Below, piece by piece: positions 43,940 to 53,023 of a stretch of 64,000 nucleotides of DNA. The DNA is from Caulobacter sp. 73W. Lineage in GTDB: Bacteria; Pseudomonadota; Alphaproteobacteria; Caulobacterales; Caulobacteraceae. The notes below the pieces were generated by a model. It saw only the letters and a list, made by a program, of their open reading frames with translations, was not told where the DNA came from and searched no databases. The number at the start of each line of letters is the position of its first letter. The first letter of the stretch is position 1. Made by a program: the position numbers and the translations under genes. Location of the stretch: the NCBI RefSeq assembly GCF_041021955.1, contig NZ_CP158375.1, positions 1,302,001-1,366,000 on the forward strand, in the 5' to 3' direction.

Positions 43940-44728
43940 TCATGTCTTTCGCGCAGGCCACTCACAGATCGAGGTGGCCACGCACAGGCGATTGAGGATG
44001 TCCAAGGCCTTGGTCGTTGCGCCGAACAGCAGCGCAAGCGCGATGGCGACGGCGGCGAGGACACCCAGCTTGACCACGGGGTTCAGGTCATCGGCGCCTC
44101 CGGAGCGTCGTCGAGCCCGGCTGCGAAGTCCTGGTCCAAGGCGCTGTGCGCCACGACGAGAATGTTCTGAAGCAGAAGCTCCGGAGTCAGGAACGGCGCC
44201 TGCTTGAGCACCGCCGCCAAGGCTCCCCTGACCACCATCTCGTGGACCGGCGTGTGGGTATGGTCGAGCAGCAGCTCCTTCAAGGCTTCCCACTGGAAGA
44301 CCGGAAGCGGGGGAGCCTGGTCCACCAGGCCGCTCCACTCCTCCCGCAGCCTCTGAAGTTCGCTGCGAAGATACGTCTCCATGGGATTTTCCAGACCCGT
44401 CCGATTTGGCATGCGCCCTCACGTCGCCACGGGGCGATGGGGCATGGGTCAGGCCGGGTTGGGCCAGTGCCATCGGGTTGGACTGCAATTCTGTTGCATG
44501 ATCGGGCGCGCCCTCGGCGGCGGCCAGAAAGCGCGCGGCCTCGAACCTGTCGGCGGCGCCGAGCACCTGCTTGGCGCGCACCAGGCGCTTGTCGATCGTC
44601 GACTTGGAAAGGGCGAGGCGGCGGGCGATCTGCTTGGAGCTGTAGTGCTGATAGACCAGCCGCAGACACGCGCGCTCGCCTTCCGTCAGCCGGGCGATCC
44701 TGGTCGGATCGGGACGCGGCGGCGTCAT
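43940..44728 (-). CDS. LuxR-type HTH protein with C-terminal membrane anchor
   Basis: A 262-aa frame with three parts. Residues about 10-75 are a LuxR/GerE-type helix-turn-helix (LTEGERACLRLVYQHYSSKQIA, KSTIDKRLVRAKQVLG). About 100-215 is low-complexity. The last 45 residues are one membrane span (VVKLGVLAAVAIALALLF). HTH plus linker plus tail anchor is a common Caulobacterales layout. However, the middle third overlaps another frame (44083-44412) that looks much more like real protein, so the linker may be non-coding or the result of frameshifts. ATG 44728 has GGAG 8 nt upstream. Confidence 0.6.
   Translation of the reverse strand: MTPPRPDPTRIARLTEGERACLRLVYQHYSSKQIARRLALSKSTIDKRLVRAKQVLGAADRFEAARFLAAAEGAPDHATELQSNPMALAQPGLTHAPSPRGDVRAHAKSDGSGKSHGDVSSQRTSEAAGGVERPGGPGSPASGLPVGSLEGAAARPYPHAGPRDGGQGSLGGGAQAGAVPDSGASASEHSRRGAQRLGPGLRSRARRRSGGADDLNPVVKLGVLAAVAIALALLFGATTKALDILNRLCVATSICEWPARKT
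44083..44412 (-). CDS. Small hypothetical protein nested within the HTH gene
   Basis: A 109-aa protein with strong coding character: acidic/hydrophobic helices (LRSELQRLREEWSGL, VFQWEALKELLLDH, ELLLQNILVVAHSALDQDF) and third codon positions mainly G or C. ATG 44412 is preceded by GAGGG; ATG 44382 is an alternative. It lies entirely inside, and in a different frame from, the longer HTH reading frame. If it is the real gene here, a 45-aa single-span protein may start at GTG 44077 downstream. Function unknown. Confidence 0.65.
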   Translation of the reverse strand: MPNRTGLENPMETYLRSELQRLREEWSGLVDQAPPLPVFQWEALKELLLDHTHTPVHEMVVRGALAAVLKQAPFLTPELLLQNILVVAHSALDQDFAAGLDDAPEAPMT

Positions 44729-44848
44729 CAGCAATCTCCGATTGTTAAGCTTGTTGCCCTCGCTCAAGCAATCACGCCAAACCCCGACTGCCTAGGGAAA
44801 AGGCGACCAGGATTTGTCGTAAATGCGACTTGGGTTGACGAACTTGAT

Positions 44849-44869
44849 TTACACATCCTTGACGTGTAA
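44849..44869. promoter_or_regulatory. Inverted repeat overlapping XRE gene start (candidate auto-operator)
   Basis: TTACAC (44849-44854) and GTGTAA (44864-44869) are perfect inverted repeats with a 9-nt spacer. The right arm ends at the A of the first ATG. It is a plausible autoregulatory site for the HTH gene it abuts. Confidence 0.45.
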
Positions 44870-45308
44870 TGGCGCTATCCATGGCCGAGATTGCTCCCAA
44901 GGATGATCGCACCATCGCCGATCCGGTGGACGGCCACGTCGGGGCGCGTATCCGCCAGGTCCGCCGGGCTCGCGGCGTGAACCAGGAGCAACTGGCCGAG
45001 TTCTCGGCCTCACCTACCAGCAGGTGCAGAAGTACGAGCGCGCGGCCAACCGGGTGAGCGCGTCGAAGCTCTACCAGATCGCCCGACTGCTCGAGACGCC
45101 GGTCAGCACCTTCTTCGAGGGGCTTGAGACCCCGGGCGGCCAGGCGACGGCCACCCCGCCGCCGCCCGACCTGACGGCTTTCCTCCAGACGGCGGAGAGC
45201 AGCGACATCGCGCTGTGGTTCCCGCAGATCCGTACCGCCCGCCAACGCAAGCGCGTGGCCGAACTGATCCGCTCGATGGTCGAGGACGAGCCGGAGCCCC
45301 GCGCCTAG
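44869..45308 (+). pseudogene. XRE family HTH regulator, frameshifted
   Basis: The normal family protein is about 140-147 aa. The N-terminal half of the HTH (HVGARIRQVRRARGVNQEQLAE) is in one frame; the second half (QKYERAANRVSASKLYQIARLL) and the tail (WFPQIRTARQRKRVAELIRS) are in another. One missing C near 45003 explains the break: restoring it gives LGLTYQQVQKYER, the usual recognition-helix context. Possible starts are ATG 44869 and ATG 44881. Whether the lesion is real or a sequencing error cannot be told here. Confidence 0.85.
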
Positions 45309-45314
45309 AACGCC

Positions 45315-46772
45315 TTAGCGGAAGGGCGGCTCGTCGAAGGCCCGCAGCTTGCGCGAGTGCAGGTTCGCCCCCTCCGCCTTCAGCAACTCGATGGTCGCCA
45401 GGCCGATCTGCAGGTGCTGGCCGATGGCCCGCTCGTAGAAGGCGTTGGCCTGGCCGGGCAGCTTGATCTCGCCATGCAGCGGCTTGTCGGAAACGCACAG
45501 CAGCGTCCCGTAGGGCACGCGGAAGCGATAGCCCTGGGCGGCGATGGTGGCCGACTCCATGTCGATGGCGACCGCGCGGCTCTGGTTGAAGCGCAGGGCG
45601 CTAAGCGTGTAGCGCAGCTCCCAGTTCCGGTCGTCCGTGGTCACCACCGTGCCCGTGCGCAGGCGGCGCTTCAGATCCGCGCCACTCTCGCCCGTCACCT
45701 GCTTGGCCGCATCGTAGAGCGCGCGCTGCACCTCGGCCAGGGCCGGGATCGGCACCTCCGGCGGCAGCACGTCGTCCAGCACATGATCGTCGCGCAGATA
45801 GGCGTGAGCCAGGACATAGTCGCCGATGGTCTGGCTCGGCCGCAGGCCGCCGCAGTGGCCGATCATCAGCCAGGCTTCGGGACGCAGCACGGCCAGGTGG
45901 TCGGTGATGGTCTTGGCGTTGGACGGGCCGACGCCGATGTTGACCAGCGAGACGCCGCGGCCGTCCTCAGCGATCAGGTGATAGGCCGGCATCTGGTGAC
46001 GGCGCCAGGCGCTGGCGGCGATCACCTGATCGGGGTCCTTGGTCTCCTTGGTGACATAGACGCCGCCGGCGCCCGACAGGGCGACATAGGGGCTGTCTGG
46101 CCGGGCCAGTTCGGCCAGGCCCCAGCGCACGAACTCGTCGACGTAGCGATGGTAGTTCGTGAACAGGATGTAGCGCTGAGTGTGCTCCGGCGGGGCGCCC
46201 GTATAGTGCTTCAGGCGCGCTAGGGAAAAGTCGGTCCGCAGGCCGTCGAACAGGGCCAGCGGGCGGGCCTCGTCGAACAGCGGCTCGAACATGCCGTCCA
46301 CCACTTCGTCGCCGATGAAGGCGAGTTCCGTGGTCGGGAAGTGGCGGGCCAGCGCCTGGGCGGTGACATCCGCCAGGGCCATGTCCGCCGCGCCGTCCAG
46401 GACGTAGGGGAACGGGATTTCCTGGGTCGAGCGGGCGACATCGACGGTGACGCCGTAGTCGGCCATCAGCAGGGCCAGCTGCTCGGTCAGGTACTCGGCA
46501 TAGAGCTCGGGCCGGGTCACCGTCACGGCGTAGGTCCCCGGGCGCGACAGGCGCGCATAGGCGCGGGTCAGGCGGGGATGGGCGCCGGCCTCGCTGTAGG
46601 TGATGCGCAGCTCGGGATAGGTGAAGGCGCCGTCGGCGCGCAGCTGGGGATCCGGCGTCTTGCCTTCCCTCAGATAGGCGCGCAGGGCGCCGCGCAGGGC
46701 TTCAACCGATTGCTGGTAGGTCTGGGAAAGCCGCTCCACGATGGCGGCTGCGATTTTTTCATGCTCAGTCAT
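45315..46772 (-). CDS. amn: AMP nucleosidase
   Basis: A 485-aa enzyme hydrolysing AMP to adenine and ribose 5-phosphate. The N-terminal AMN-specific domain (residues about 1-165) is followed by a nucleoside-phosphorylase fold: VSLVNIGVGPSNAKTITDHLA, LMIGHCGGLRPSQTIGDYVLA, RAVAIDMESATIAAQGYRF and LLCVSDKPLHGEIK. Length and motif order match the proteobacterial enzyme. Divergent from htpX. Confidence 0.95.
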   Translation of the reverse strand: MTEHEKIAAAIVERLSQTYQQSVEALRGALRAYLREGKTPDPQLRADGAFTYPELRITYSEAGAHPRLTRAYARLSRPGTYAVTVTRPELYAEYLTEQLALLMADYGVTVDVARSTQEIPFPYVLDGAADMALADVTAQALARHFPTTELAFIGDEVVDGMFEPLFDEARPLALFDGLRTDFSLARLKHYTGAPPEHTQRYILFTNYHRYVDEFVRWGLAELARPDSPYVALSGAGGVYVTKETKDPDQVIAASAWRRHQMPAYHLIAEDGRGVSLVNIGVGPSNAKTITDHLAVLRPEAWLMIGHCGGLRPSQTIGDYVLAHAYLRDDHVLDDVLPPEVPIPALAEVQRALYDAAKQVTGESGADLKRRLRTGTVVTTDDRNWELRYTLSALRFNQSRAVAIDMESATIAAQGYRFRVPYGTLLCVSDKPLHGEIKLPGQANAFYERAIGQHLQIGLATIELLKAEGANLHSRKLRAFDEPPFR

Positions 46773-46848
46773 GGCGTCTTATAGCGGCGCTGCGCGACAC
46801 AAGCGAGACGGCCTTGCGCGCCTGCCGGCCGGGGCCACATAACAAGCC

Positions 46849-47802
46849 ATGCGCAACACTCTTCGCACCTTCATGCTCCTGGCGGCGATGACCGCCATCT
46901 TCGTGGTCGCCGGCTACATGATCGGCGGCCCGACCGGCATGCTGATCGCCCTGGCGCTCGGCGGGGCCATGAACCTCATCAGCTACTGGAACGCCGACAA
47001 GATCGTCCTGCGGATGTACGGCGCGCGGGAGGTCGATGCGCACGACCCCGATCCGATGGTGCGCAACTACGTGCTCGACACCCTGGCCATGGCCGATCAG
47101 GCCGGCATGCCGCGTCCCAAGGTCTATGTGATCGCGCAGGAGCAGCCGAACGCCTTCGCCACCGGCCGCAATCCGCAGAACGCCGCCGTGGCCGCCACGG
47201 TGGGTCTGCTGCGCCTGCTGGACCGCCGCGAAATTCGCGGGGTGATGGCCCACGAGCTGGCCCATGTGAAGCATCGCGACACCCTGACCATGACGGTCAC
47301 GGCCACCATCGCCGGCGCCATCTCGGCCCTGGCCAATATCGCCTTCTTCTTCGGCGGCGATCGCGACCGGCCCATGGGCATGATCGGCTCGATCCTGCTG
47401 GCCATCCTGGCGCCCATCGCCGCCGCCCTGGTGCAGATGGCGATCAGCCGCGGCCGCGAGTACGAGGCCGACCGTGGCGGCGCCGAGATCAGCGGCGACC
47501 CGCAGGCCCTGGCCGACGCCCTGAGCAAGATCGAAGCCTATGCCCGCGGCGGCATGGTCAACGAGACGGCGGAGCGCAATCCGGCCACAGGCCAGATGTT
47601 CATCATCAATCCGCTGGCCGGCGAAGGCGCCGACAACCTGTTCTCCACCCACCCGGCGACGCACAACCGCGTGACCGCCCTGATGGAGCTGGCTGGTCGC
47701 TCCAGCCCGCCGCGTCGTCCGGCCGCCACGGCGGTTCCCCGGACCTCGGGCACCTCGGGCACCGCCGTTCCGGTGACCCGCAAGGATCCCTGGGGCTCGT
47801 AA
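46849..47802 (+). CDS. htpX: Heat-shock membrane metalloprotease HtpX
   Basis: A 317-aa inner-membrane zinc protease of the M48 family for quality control of membrane proteins. Active site HELAH (His135, Glu136, His139) with [16 protein letters not shown] supplying the third ligand Glu. Two N-terminal spans and two more after the active site. The C-terminus (about residues 283-317) is a Pro/Thr/Ser-rich tail. Heat-shock control by the sigma-32 in this window is plausible but not shown. Confidence 0.95.
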   Translation: MRNTLRTFMLLAAMTAIFVVAGYMIGGPTGMLIALALGGAMNLISYWNADKIVLRMYGAREVDAHDPDPMVRNYVLDTLAMADQAGMPRPKVYVIAQEQPNAFATGRNPQNAAVAATVGLLRLLDRREIRGVMAHELAHVKHRDTLTMTVTATIAGAISALANIAFFFGGDRDRPMGMIGSILLAILAPIAAALVQMAISRGREYEADRGGAEISGDPQALADALSKIEAYARGGMVNETAERNPATGQMFIINPLAGEGADNLFSTHPATHNRVTALMELAGRSSPPRRPAATAVPRTSGTSGTAVPVTRKDPWGS

Positions 47803-47806
47803 GACC

Positions 47807-49189
47807 CTACCAGCGCCGCATTCGGGCGACGCGTTCGGCGAATTCTTCGTGGCTCTCGTAGCCGCCGTCATCGGTCAGCACGACGGCCAGGGACGCTGCC
47901 TCCAGCATCCAGCGCCTGGCCAGGACGTAGCGCTCGGTGTCGGCGTGGCGCACGACGTCCCAGATCATGGCGCGCAGCAGCAGGGTGGCGGCGAGCGGAT
48001 AGCGCCCCTCCAGCGCCCGCGCGCCACGCTCCAGCAACTCCCACTGCGAACCCGACAGGTTGTCGCCGCGCTCCGCCACCAGCCGCGCGGCGAGGTCGAG
48101 CCTGGGCCAGTCGAGCAGGAAGGCCAGGGCCGCGTGAACCTCGCGATGGTCCAGCGCCATGTCCATGGCGCGGTCCTCGGCCTCCACGTCGTCGAACTCA
48201 GGCAGCCGGCGCAGATAGGCGCGCAGGGCGCCGGGGTTGAGGTCCCGTTCGAAACTGGCCCAGCGCGCGGCCTGAGCCCCTTCGGCGTCGCCCAGGCCTT
48301 CCAGCACCTCGATGCGGACCTGGGTCCAGTCCATGGCGCCGGGGTCGCCGACCGAGGCCTTGTCTGGCTTGGAGCGGTCGAGCGCTTTGCGCGCCTCCTC
48401 CAGGCGGCCCGCGCCCAGCAGGCGGCGGGCGATCTGGGCGCCGACCGGCGGCAGCACCGCTTCTGTGGGGGAGAACAGGGCGATGAAGCCGTCGGCGTCG
48501 CCTTGCGCATCCGCCAGGATCTGGGCCGCCGAGCGCCAGGCGCGCGTCGCGCCCCGGCCTCGCGCCACCGTCTCCAACCGCTTGCGAAGGTCGGCGAGCG
48601 CGGTGTCCGTCAGCGCCGGCGCGACCGCGCGAAGCAGCGGCAAGGCCAGCCCGGCTGGAGCATAGTGGACGATCTCGAACAGGCGGTCGGCCAGGATCGC
48701 GGCGTCCGCCAGGGCCGCCTTGGGGGCGATCTCGGCGGCGTCTGTCACCGCCTCCGAGAACACCTCGGCCAGTTCGCCCTTAGTGTCCTTGATCCGCGTC
48801 GACAGGCTGGCGGACAGACCGACGATCCGCACGATCAGGTCCAGGGCGAGATCGGGATCCAGCTCCGCCAGGCGTCCGGCGACGGCCTGTCGATGCGCGT
48901 CCAGGTCGCGGACGAATTCCTTGTACTTTCGCCAGTTGATGCGCGCGCGGCTGTCGTCGATGGCGTCGATGCGGCGGGCGATCTCGGCGGCCAGAATATT
49001 CGCCCCCGCCTCGCCGGCCAGCTCCAGCTTCAGGCGCCGCTTGATGGCCGCGCCGCCCTCGGCGACTTCCATCAGCAGAACCGCCAAACGCTCCGGCCCC
49101 AGCTTGGCGAGGTTGGCGGCGTTCAACGCCTTGCGCGCGCCCGCCTTCTTCACCGCCGCCGCGGCCTTCTGCGCGTTGCTCAAGCCCAT
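47807..49189 (-). CDS. Conserved hypothetical protein, alpha-helical repeat (possibly DUF6880)
   Basis: 460 aa, soluble, almost wholly helical. The N-terminal 60 residues (LSNAQKAAAAVKKAGARKALNAA) are Lys/Ala rich; the remainder resembles a TPR-like array (RLLGAGRLEEARKALDRS, LEGLGDAEGAQAARWASFER). No catalytic motif visible. It ends 4 nt from the convergent htpX stop. I recall similar alphaproteobacterial proteins grouped as DUF6880, but cannot confirm that here. Confidence 0.8.
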   Translation of the reverse strand: MGLSNAQKAAAAVKKAGARKALNAANLAKLGPERLAVLLMEVAEGGAAIKRRLKLELAGEAGANILAAEIARRIDAIDDSRARINWRKYKEFVRDLDAHRQAVAGRLAELDPDLALDLIVRIVGLSASLSTRIKDTKGELAEVFSEAVTDAAEIAPKAALADAAILADRLFEIVHYAPAGLALPLLRAVAPALTDTALADLRKRLETVARGRGATRAWRSAAQILADAQGDADGFIALFSPTEAVLPPVGAQIARRLLGAGRLEEARKALDRSKPDKASVGDPGAMDWTQVRIEVLEGLGDAEGAQAARWASFERDLNPGALRAYLRRLPEFDDVEAEDRAMDMALDHREVHAALAFLLDWPRLDLAARLVAERGDNLSGSQWELLERGARALEGRYPLAATLLLRAMIWDVVRHADTERYVLARRWMLEAASLAVVLTDDGGYESHEEFAERVARMRRW

Positions 49190-49343
49190 TCCTCGCTATG
49201 CATCGCGTCAGCCATAGGCCGCCACGCCGTCTCACAGCAACCCGTCAGCCGCCTTCGCCGGGCCGTCAGGGACCGACGGCTCCTTTGCGAATGAGACATT
49301 CGGTCGCAGACGCCATGCAGGCCAAGCTTGTTAACTAAGTTTC

Positions 49344-49529
49344 ATGTTTCAACGCACGACGCTTCTGCTGGCCCTTTGCGGGGTCGCCAGCCTGTTGCTT
49401 CTGGGCGCGGGAGGGACGCTGGTTTTCCGGGGTCCGCAGATGTGGATGTTGGCCGCCGGTGTCGGGATGATCATCGTGGGAATGGTCGCCGGCGTCGTGG
49501 CGGTGCTCGGCGCCATGGGCGACGAGTAA
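49344..49529 (+). CDS. Small two-span membrane protein
   Basis: 61 aa, two hydrophobic helices (residues about 6-27 and 34-56) separated by FRGPQMW, ending GAMGDE. No recognised family. The ribosome-binding site is weak (TAAGTTTC before ATG). It ends one nucleotide before the convergent SNase-like gene stop. Confidence 0.6.
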   Translation: MFQRTTLLLALCGVASLLLLGAGGTLVFRGPQMWMLAAGVGMIIVGMVAGVVAVLGAMGDE

Positions 49530-49530
49530 G

Positions 49531-49968
49531 CTAGCGCCAGCTGAGGCCCGCCGCCTTGACAGCGCGCGTTCGCGTCAGACGGCCCACGTTCTCTCCATCC
49601 ACCGAACAGGCCGCGATCACGCCTTCCTCGGCGCGGCGCAGGGTCTTGCAAGTGACGTTGCGGGCGAAGCTGGCGGCCATCAGGTCGCTGCGCGTCTCGG
49701 CCCGCTGGGCGCGGGGCAGGCGCACCTGAACCCAGTCGGAGGGATCGGTTCCGCGCGCGACGCACAGGGTCTGGCCGTCGATGACCTGCAGGACGGGGCC
49801 GCCAAACTCCGAGCCGACCGCCGGGGCGGCGGCGAGGCACGGCGCGATGATCGACTGGCGGGCCTCCGTGATCGAGACGGCCTGACGCGCGGCGTCATCG
49901 ACGCTGACCGCGTGCGCCGGAGCGGCGGCGGAAAGACTTGCTGCAAGAAGCCAACTGATCGAGATCAT
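49531..49968 (-). CDS. Exported staphylococcal-nuclease-like protein
   Basis: 145 aa with signal peptide (MISISWLLAASLSAAAPAHA). The mature part resembles the SNase OB-fold: VIDGQTLCVARG, WVQVRLPRAQRAET, FARNVTCKTL, VIAACSVDGENVGRL. The catalytic Arg/Glu set of true nucleases is not complete (Gln replaces the usual Asp in DGDT), so it may be inactive. Four Cys could form disulfides. ATG 49968 has GGAGGG just upstream. Confidence 0.75.
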   Translation of the reverse strand: MISISWLLAASLSAAAPAHAVSVDDAARQAVSITEARQSIIAPCLAAAPAVGSEFGGPVLQVIDGQTLCVARGTDPSDWVQVRLPRAQRAETRSDLMAASFARNVTCKTLRRAEEGVIAACSVDGENVGRLTRTRAVKAAGLSWR

Positions 49969-50071
49969 CGCCCCCTCCAGAAGGTCGTGACCCGGATTCA
50001 ATTCTTAACGCGCCGGATCGATCCATGGTCGCCCATAAAGAGACTGTTAACCTCTGAGCAACCACGCGGCC

Positions 50072-51007
50072 TCAGTCCAGGCCGCTCAACTGGAAATGGC
50101 TTCGCAAGGCTTCGAGCACGGCGGCGGCCATGCCCTTGCGCCCGTCGACGGTGGCGCTGCCCCGATGAGGTTGCAGGACGACGTTATCGAGGGTCAGCAA
50201 CTCGGCCGGGACGTTCGGCTCGTCCACGAACACATCCAGCCCCGCCCCACCCAACCGCCCGGAGGTGAGCGCGGCGACCAGGGCCGGCTCATCCACCACC
50301 GCCCCGCGCGCGATGTTGATCAGCAGCCCCTCGGCGCCCAGGGCCTCCAGCACCGAGGCGTCGACCATGCCCCGGCTGTCCGGCCCGCCGCTGGCGGCGA
50401 TGAACAGCACCTCGCTCCAGGCGGCGAGGTCGAGCAAGCTGGGCATTGGCTGCTCATCGCGTTCCTGGACCGGCGAGCGGTTGAAATAGCGGACCTCGCC
50501 AGCGAACGGCCGGGCGCGATCGGCGATGGCGCGGCCGATGCGGCCAAAGCCCAGCACGCCCACCCGCCGCCCCGAGGCCCGGCGCGACAAGGCGGGAAGC
50601 GGACTGGACGGCCAGGCGCCCGCGCGGACATATCGTTCGCTCTCCCCCATCCGTCGCGACGCCGCCAGCCACAGGCCGATGGCGAGGTCGGCGACATCCT
50701 CGGTCAGGGCGTCAGGCGTGGTGACGATCTTCACGCCCAGCGCCTCGGCGCGGGCCGGATCGACCTGGTCCAGACCGACCCCATGCACGGCGACAAGCCG
50801 CAGGTTCGGCAGGCGTGGCCAGAGCGCATCCGGCACGCCGTAGGAGCCCGTGGTGACCAGGGCGCTCGCGCCCGACGACGCTTCGATCACCCCGTCCGGC
50901 GAGGCGGACAGATGCGGCCGCGAGGTGCGGTAGAGGCGGTCGAGCTCGGAGTCGAGATAGGCCGAGCTGGGCCGCAGGACGAGAATCTCTTCGCGCGCCG
51001 CCGTCAT
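50072..51007 (-). CDS. D-2-hydroxyacid dehydrogenase family protein
   Basis: A 311-aa NAD(P)-dependent dehydrogenase. Nucleotide loop GVLGFGRIGRAIADRAR; catalytic Arg in INIARGAVVDEPAL, Glu in GLDVFVDEP and His in LQPHRGSAT. It resembles hydroxypyruvate/glyoxylate reductases. GGGAGAA precedes the ATG. The direction and substrate in vivo are not evident from the context. Confidence 0.9.
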   Translation of the reverse strand: MTAAREEILVLRPSSAYLDSELDRLYRTSRPHLSASPDGVIEASSGASALVTTGSYGVPDALWPRLPNLRLVAVHGVGLDQVDPARAEALGVKIVTTPDALTEDVADLAIGLWLAASRRMGESERYVRAGAWPSSPLPALSRRASGRRVGVLGFGRIGRAIADRARPFAGEVRYFNRSPVQERDEQPMPSLLDLAAWSEVLFIAASGGPDSRGMVDASVLEALGAEGLLINIARGAVVDEPALVAALTSGRLGGAGLDVFVDEPNVPAELLTLDNVVLQPHRGSATVDGRKGMAAAVLEALRSHFQLSGLD

Positions 51008-51034
51008 CGGAGTTCTCCCTTCCGTACCGAAAAC

Positions 51035-51060
51035 AAAGCCCGGCGCGAGCCCCGGGCTTT
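51035..51060 (-). terminator. Terminator after PAS chemoreceptor gene
   Basis: On the minus strand AAAGCCCGG (51060-51052) pairs with CCGGGCTTT (51043-51035) over 9 bp with an 8-nt loop, followed by GTTTTCGG. It sits about 30 nt after the chemoreceptor stop. Confidence 0.75.
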
Positions 51061-51090
51061 ATCCAGTTTCGCAGGACAGGGCGGGGGTTG

Positions 51091-52548
51091 TCAGCCCGTC
51101 GCGCGATCGCCGACGAACACCCGCAAGCGGCTGCGCGCCTCGGCCACCGGATTGTGTGCGCCCTCATCGGCGCCCCATCCGCCAGCGTCGCCGCTGGTGC
51201 GGAACGTGCCGACGAGGCGGGCGAGCTCGCGCGATTCCATGGTCAGATTGCTGGCGGCGGCGGTGGCTTCTTCGACCATGGCGGCGTTCTGCTGGGTGAC
51301 CTGATCCATCTGGTTCACGGCGGTGTTGACCTGCTGCAGGCCAGTCGCCTGCTCCTGGGCGGAGCGGGCGATTTCCGACAGCAGACCGTCGATCTCGGCG
51401 ACCTTGCCGACGATGCCCGACAGGGCGTTCCCGGCCTCGCCCACCAGCTTCACCCCGTGTTCGACCTGGTCGGTGGAGGTGTTGATCAGGGCCTTGATCT
51501 CCTTGGCCGCTTCGGCGGAGCGCTGGGCCAAGGCCCGCACTTCGGAGGCGACGACGGCGAAGCCCTTGCCGGCTTCACCCGCCCGCGCCGCTTCGACGCC
51601 GGCGTTGAGGGCCAACAGGTTTGTCTGGAAGGCGATCTCGTCGATCACGCCGATGATCTGGGCGATCTCACGCGAGGAGCTTTCGATCTGGCCCATGGCG
51701 CTGACCGCCTCGCGCACCACCTGGCCCGAGCGCTCGCCGTCGGCGCGGGCGTCGGAGGCGCGGCTGGAGGCCATACGGGCTCCCTCGGCGCTGCGGTTGA
51801 CGGTGGCGGCGATCTCGTCGAGCGCGGCGGCGGTCTCCTCCAGCGAGGCGGCCTGCTGCTCGGTGCGGCGGGACAGGTCGTCGGAGGCGCGGGAGATTTC
51901 GTCGGCGCCGCTGCGCAGTGAGCCGGAGGCGTCGGCGATGGACGCCAGGGTCTGGCGCACGCTTTCCACCGCGCCGTTATAGTCGTCCTTCAGCTTGCGG
52001 TAAGAGCCGTTGAATTCGGCGTCGACCGTGGCGGTCAGGTCCCGTTCGGCCAGACGACGCAGGCTGTCGGCCAACACGTCGACCACCTGGGCCTGCTCGG
52101 CCTCGGCCTGCTGACGCGCCGCCTCGTTGCGGGCGAAGGTCTGCTCGGCCTCGGTGATGTCCACGGCCAGCTTGATGACCTTGTAGGGACGCCCCTCTTC
52201 ATCCAGCACCGGGTTGTAGGAGGCCTGGATCCAGATTTCGCGTCCGCCCTTGGCGAAGCGGCGGAACTTAGTAGCCACGAACGAGCCCCGGTTCAGGCTT
52301 CGCCAGAATTCGGCGTAGTCGGCCCCCGCCGCCTCGACGCGGTCGACGAACATGCTGTGGTGCCGCCCCTGGATTTCATCGAGACTGTAACCTAGGGCCC
52401 CCAGGAAATTCTCGTTGGCGGTGATGATGGTGCCGTCCAGATTGAATTCGATGACAGCCTGGGACCGGCTGATGGCGGCCATGATCCCGGCGAGATTCTG
52501 CTCGTTTTTCTTGTCGCCGCTGGCGCTGCGGCTTTTGAACAGATTCAT
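51091..52548 (-). CDS. Cytoplasmic PAS-domain methyl-accepting chemotaxis protein
   Basis: A 485-aa chemoreceptor without membrane spans. A PAS domain (residues about 22-140: [44 protein letters not shown]) is followed by a HAMP-like helix pair ([11 protein letters not shown]) and the signalling hairpin [22 protein letters not shown]. It would sense a cytoplasmic or redox cue through PAS. ATG 52548 has AGGGG 7 nt upstream. A CtrA-like site lies about 95 nt upstream. Confidence 0.93.
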   Translation of the reverse strand: MNLFKSRSASGDKKNEQNLAGIMAAISRSQAVIEFNLDGTIITANENFLGALGYSLDEIQGRHHSMFVDRVEAAGADYAEFWRSLNRGSFVATKFRRFAKGGREIWIQASYNPVLDEEGRPYKVIKLAVDITEAEQTFARNEAARQQAEAEQAQVVDVLADSLRRLAERDLTATVDAEFNGSYRKLKDDYNGAVESVRQTLASIADASGSLRSGADEISRASDDLSRRTEQQAASLEETAAALDEIAATVNRSAEGARMASSRASDARADGERSGQVVREAVSAMGQIESSSREIAQIIGVIDEIAFQTNLLALNAGVEAARAGEAGKGFAVVASEVRALAQRSAEAAKEIKALINTSTDQVEHGVKLVGEAGNALSGIVGKVAEIDGLLSEIARSAQEQATGLQQVNTAVNQMDQVTQQNAAMVEEATAAASNLTMESRELARLVGTFRTSGDAGGWGADEGAHNPVAEARSRLRVFVGDRATG

Positions 52549-52640
52549 CCGTTCACCCCTCGCAGCTCGGCTTCGGCTTGGCGGCCCCTCGCCGCCAAAC
52601 ACCGTTCCATGACTGCAACTATAGGATGAGCTAGACTTGG

Positions 52641-52655
52641 TTACACACCCGTTAA
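52641..52655. promoter_or_regulatory. CtrA-like site upstream of PAS chemoreceptor
   Basis: TTACACACCCGTTAA matches TTAA-N7-TTAA with one mismatch and is followed by CC, as in many Caulobacter sites (TTAACC). About 95 nt upstream of the chemoreceptor ATG. Confidence 0.4.
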
Positions 52656-52727
52656 CCGCGAATTCGTCGGGAAGCCGACACTGCGGAGCGGCAGTTTACA
52701 CTGAATGGTTGAGCTTCGCGCCCAGCC

Positions 52728-52856
52728 TTAGAGGCGGGCGCGCTTGCGGGCGGCCGGATCGAGCGCGCTGAACACGGCGACGCCGCCCAGAACAGCAGCA
52801 AAGCCGGTGAAGGCGAAGACGACAAGGGCGAGATAAGCGGTTTCGATGACGGACAT
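52728..52856 (-). CDS. Small single-span membrane protein (42 aa)
   Basis: MSVIETAYLALVVFAFTGF followed by AAVLGGVAVFSAL and a basic tail PAARKRARL: one membrane helix with positive-inside end. GGAG lies 8-9 nt upstream of ATG 52856. It is divergent from ompW with an FNR/FixK site between them, so it may belong to the low-oxygen regulon. No known family; small size lowers confidence. Confidence 0.6.
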   Translation of the reverse strand: MSVIETAYLALVVFAFTGFAAVLGGVAVFSALDPAARKRARL

Positions 52857-52908
52857 GACGTTGCTCCAGATGAGGCGTCCAGCCTGACGAAGCCTGGCCT
52901 TGGCGACC

Positions 52909-52922
52909 TTGACGTCGATCAA
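52909..52922. promoter_or_regulatory. FNR/FixK-type box between small membrane protein and ompW
   Basis: TTGACGTCGATCAA: nine of ten conserved positions. Its centre is 108 nt from the ompW ATG and about 59 nt from the small gene's ATG, both compatible with activation from -41.5. Confidence 0.6.
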
Positions 52923-53023
52923 TGGCCGCCGGGCGCGCCTTGCGCCGCATCAAGGCCCGCCCCTGTCCCAGGCTCGAATGTCCCCTCGCCGGCTACGACC
53001 GGCCCTCACAGGGGATAAACACA

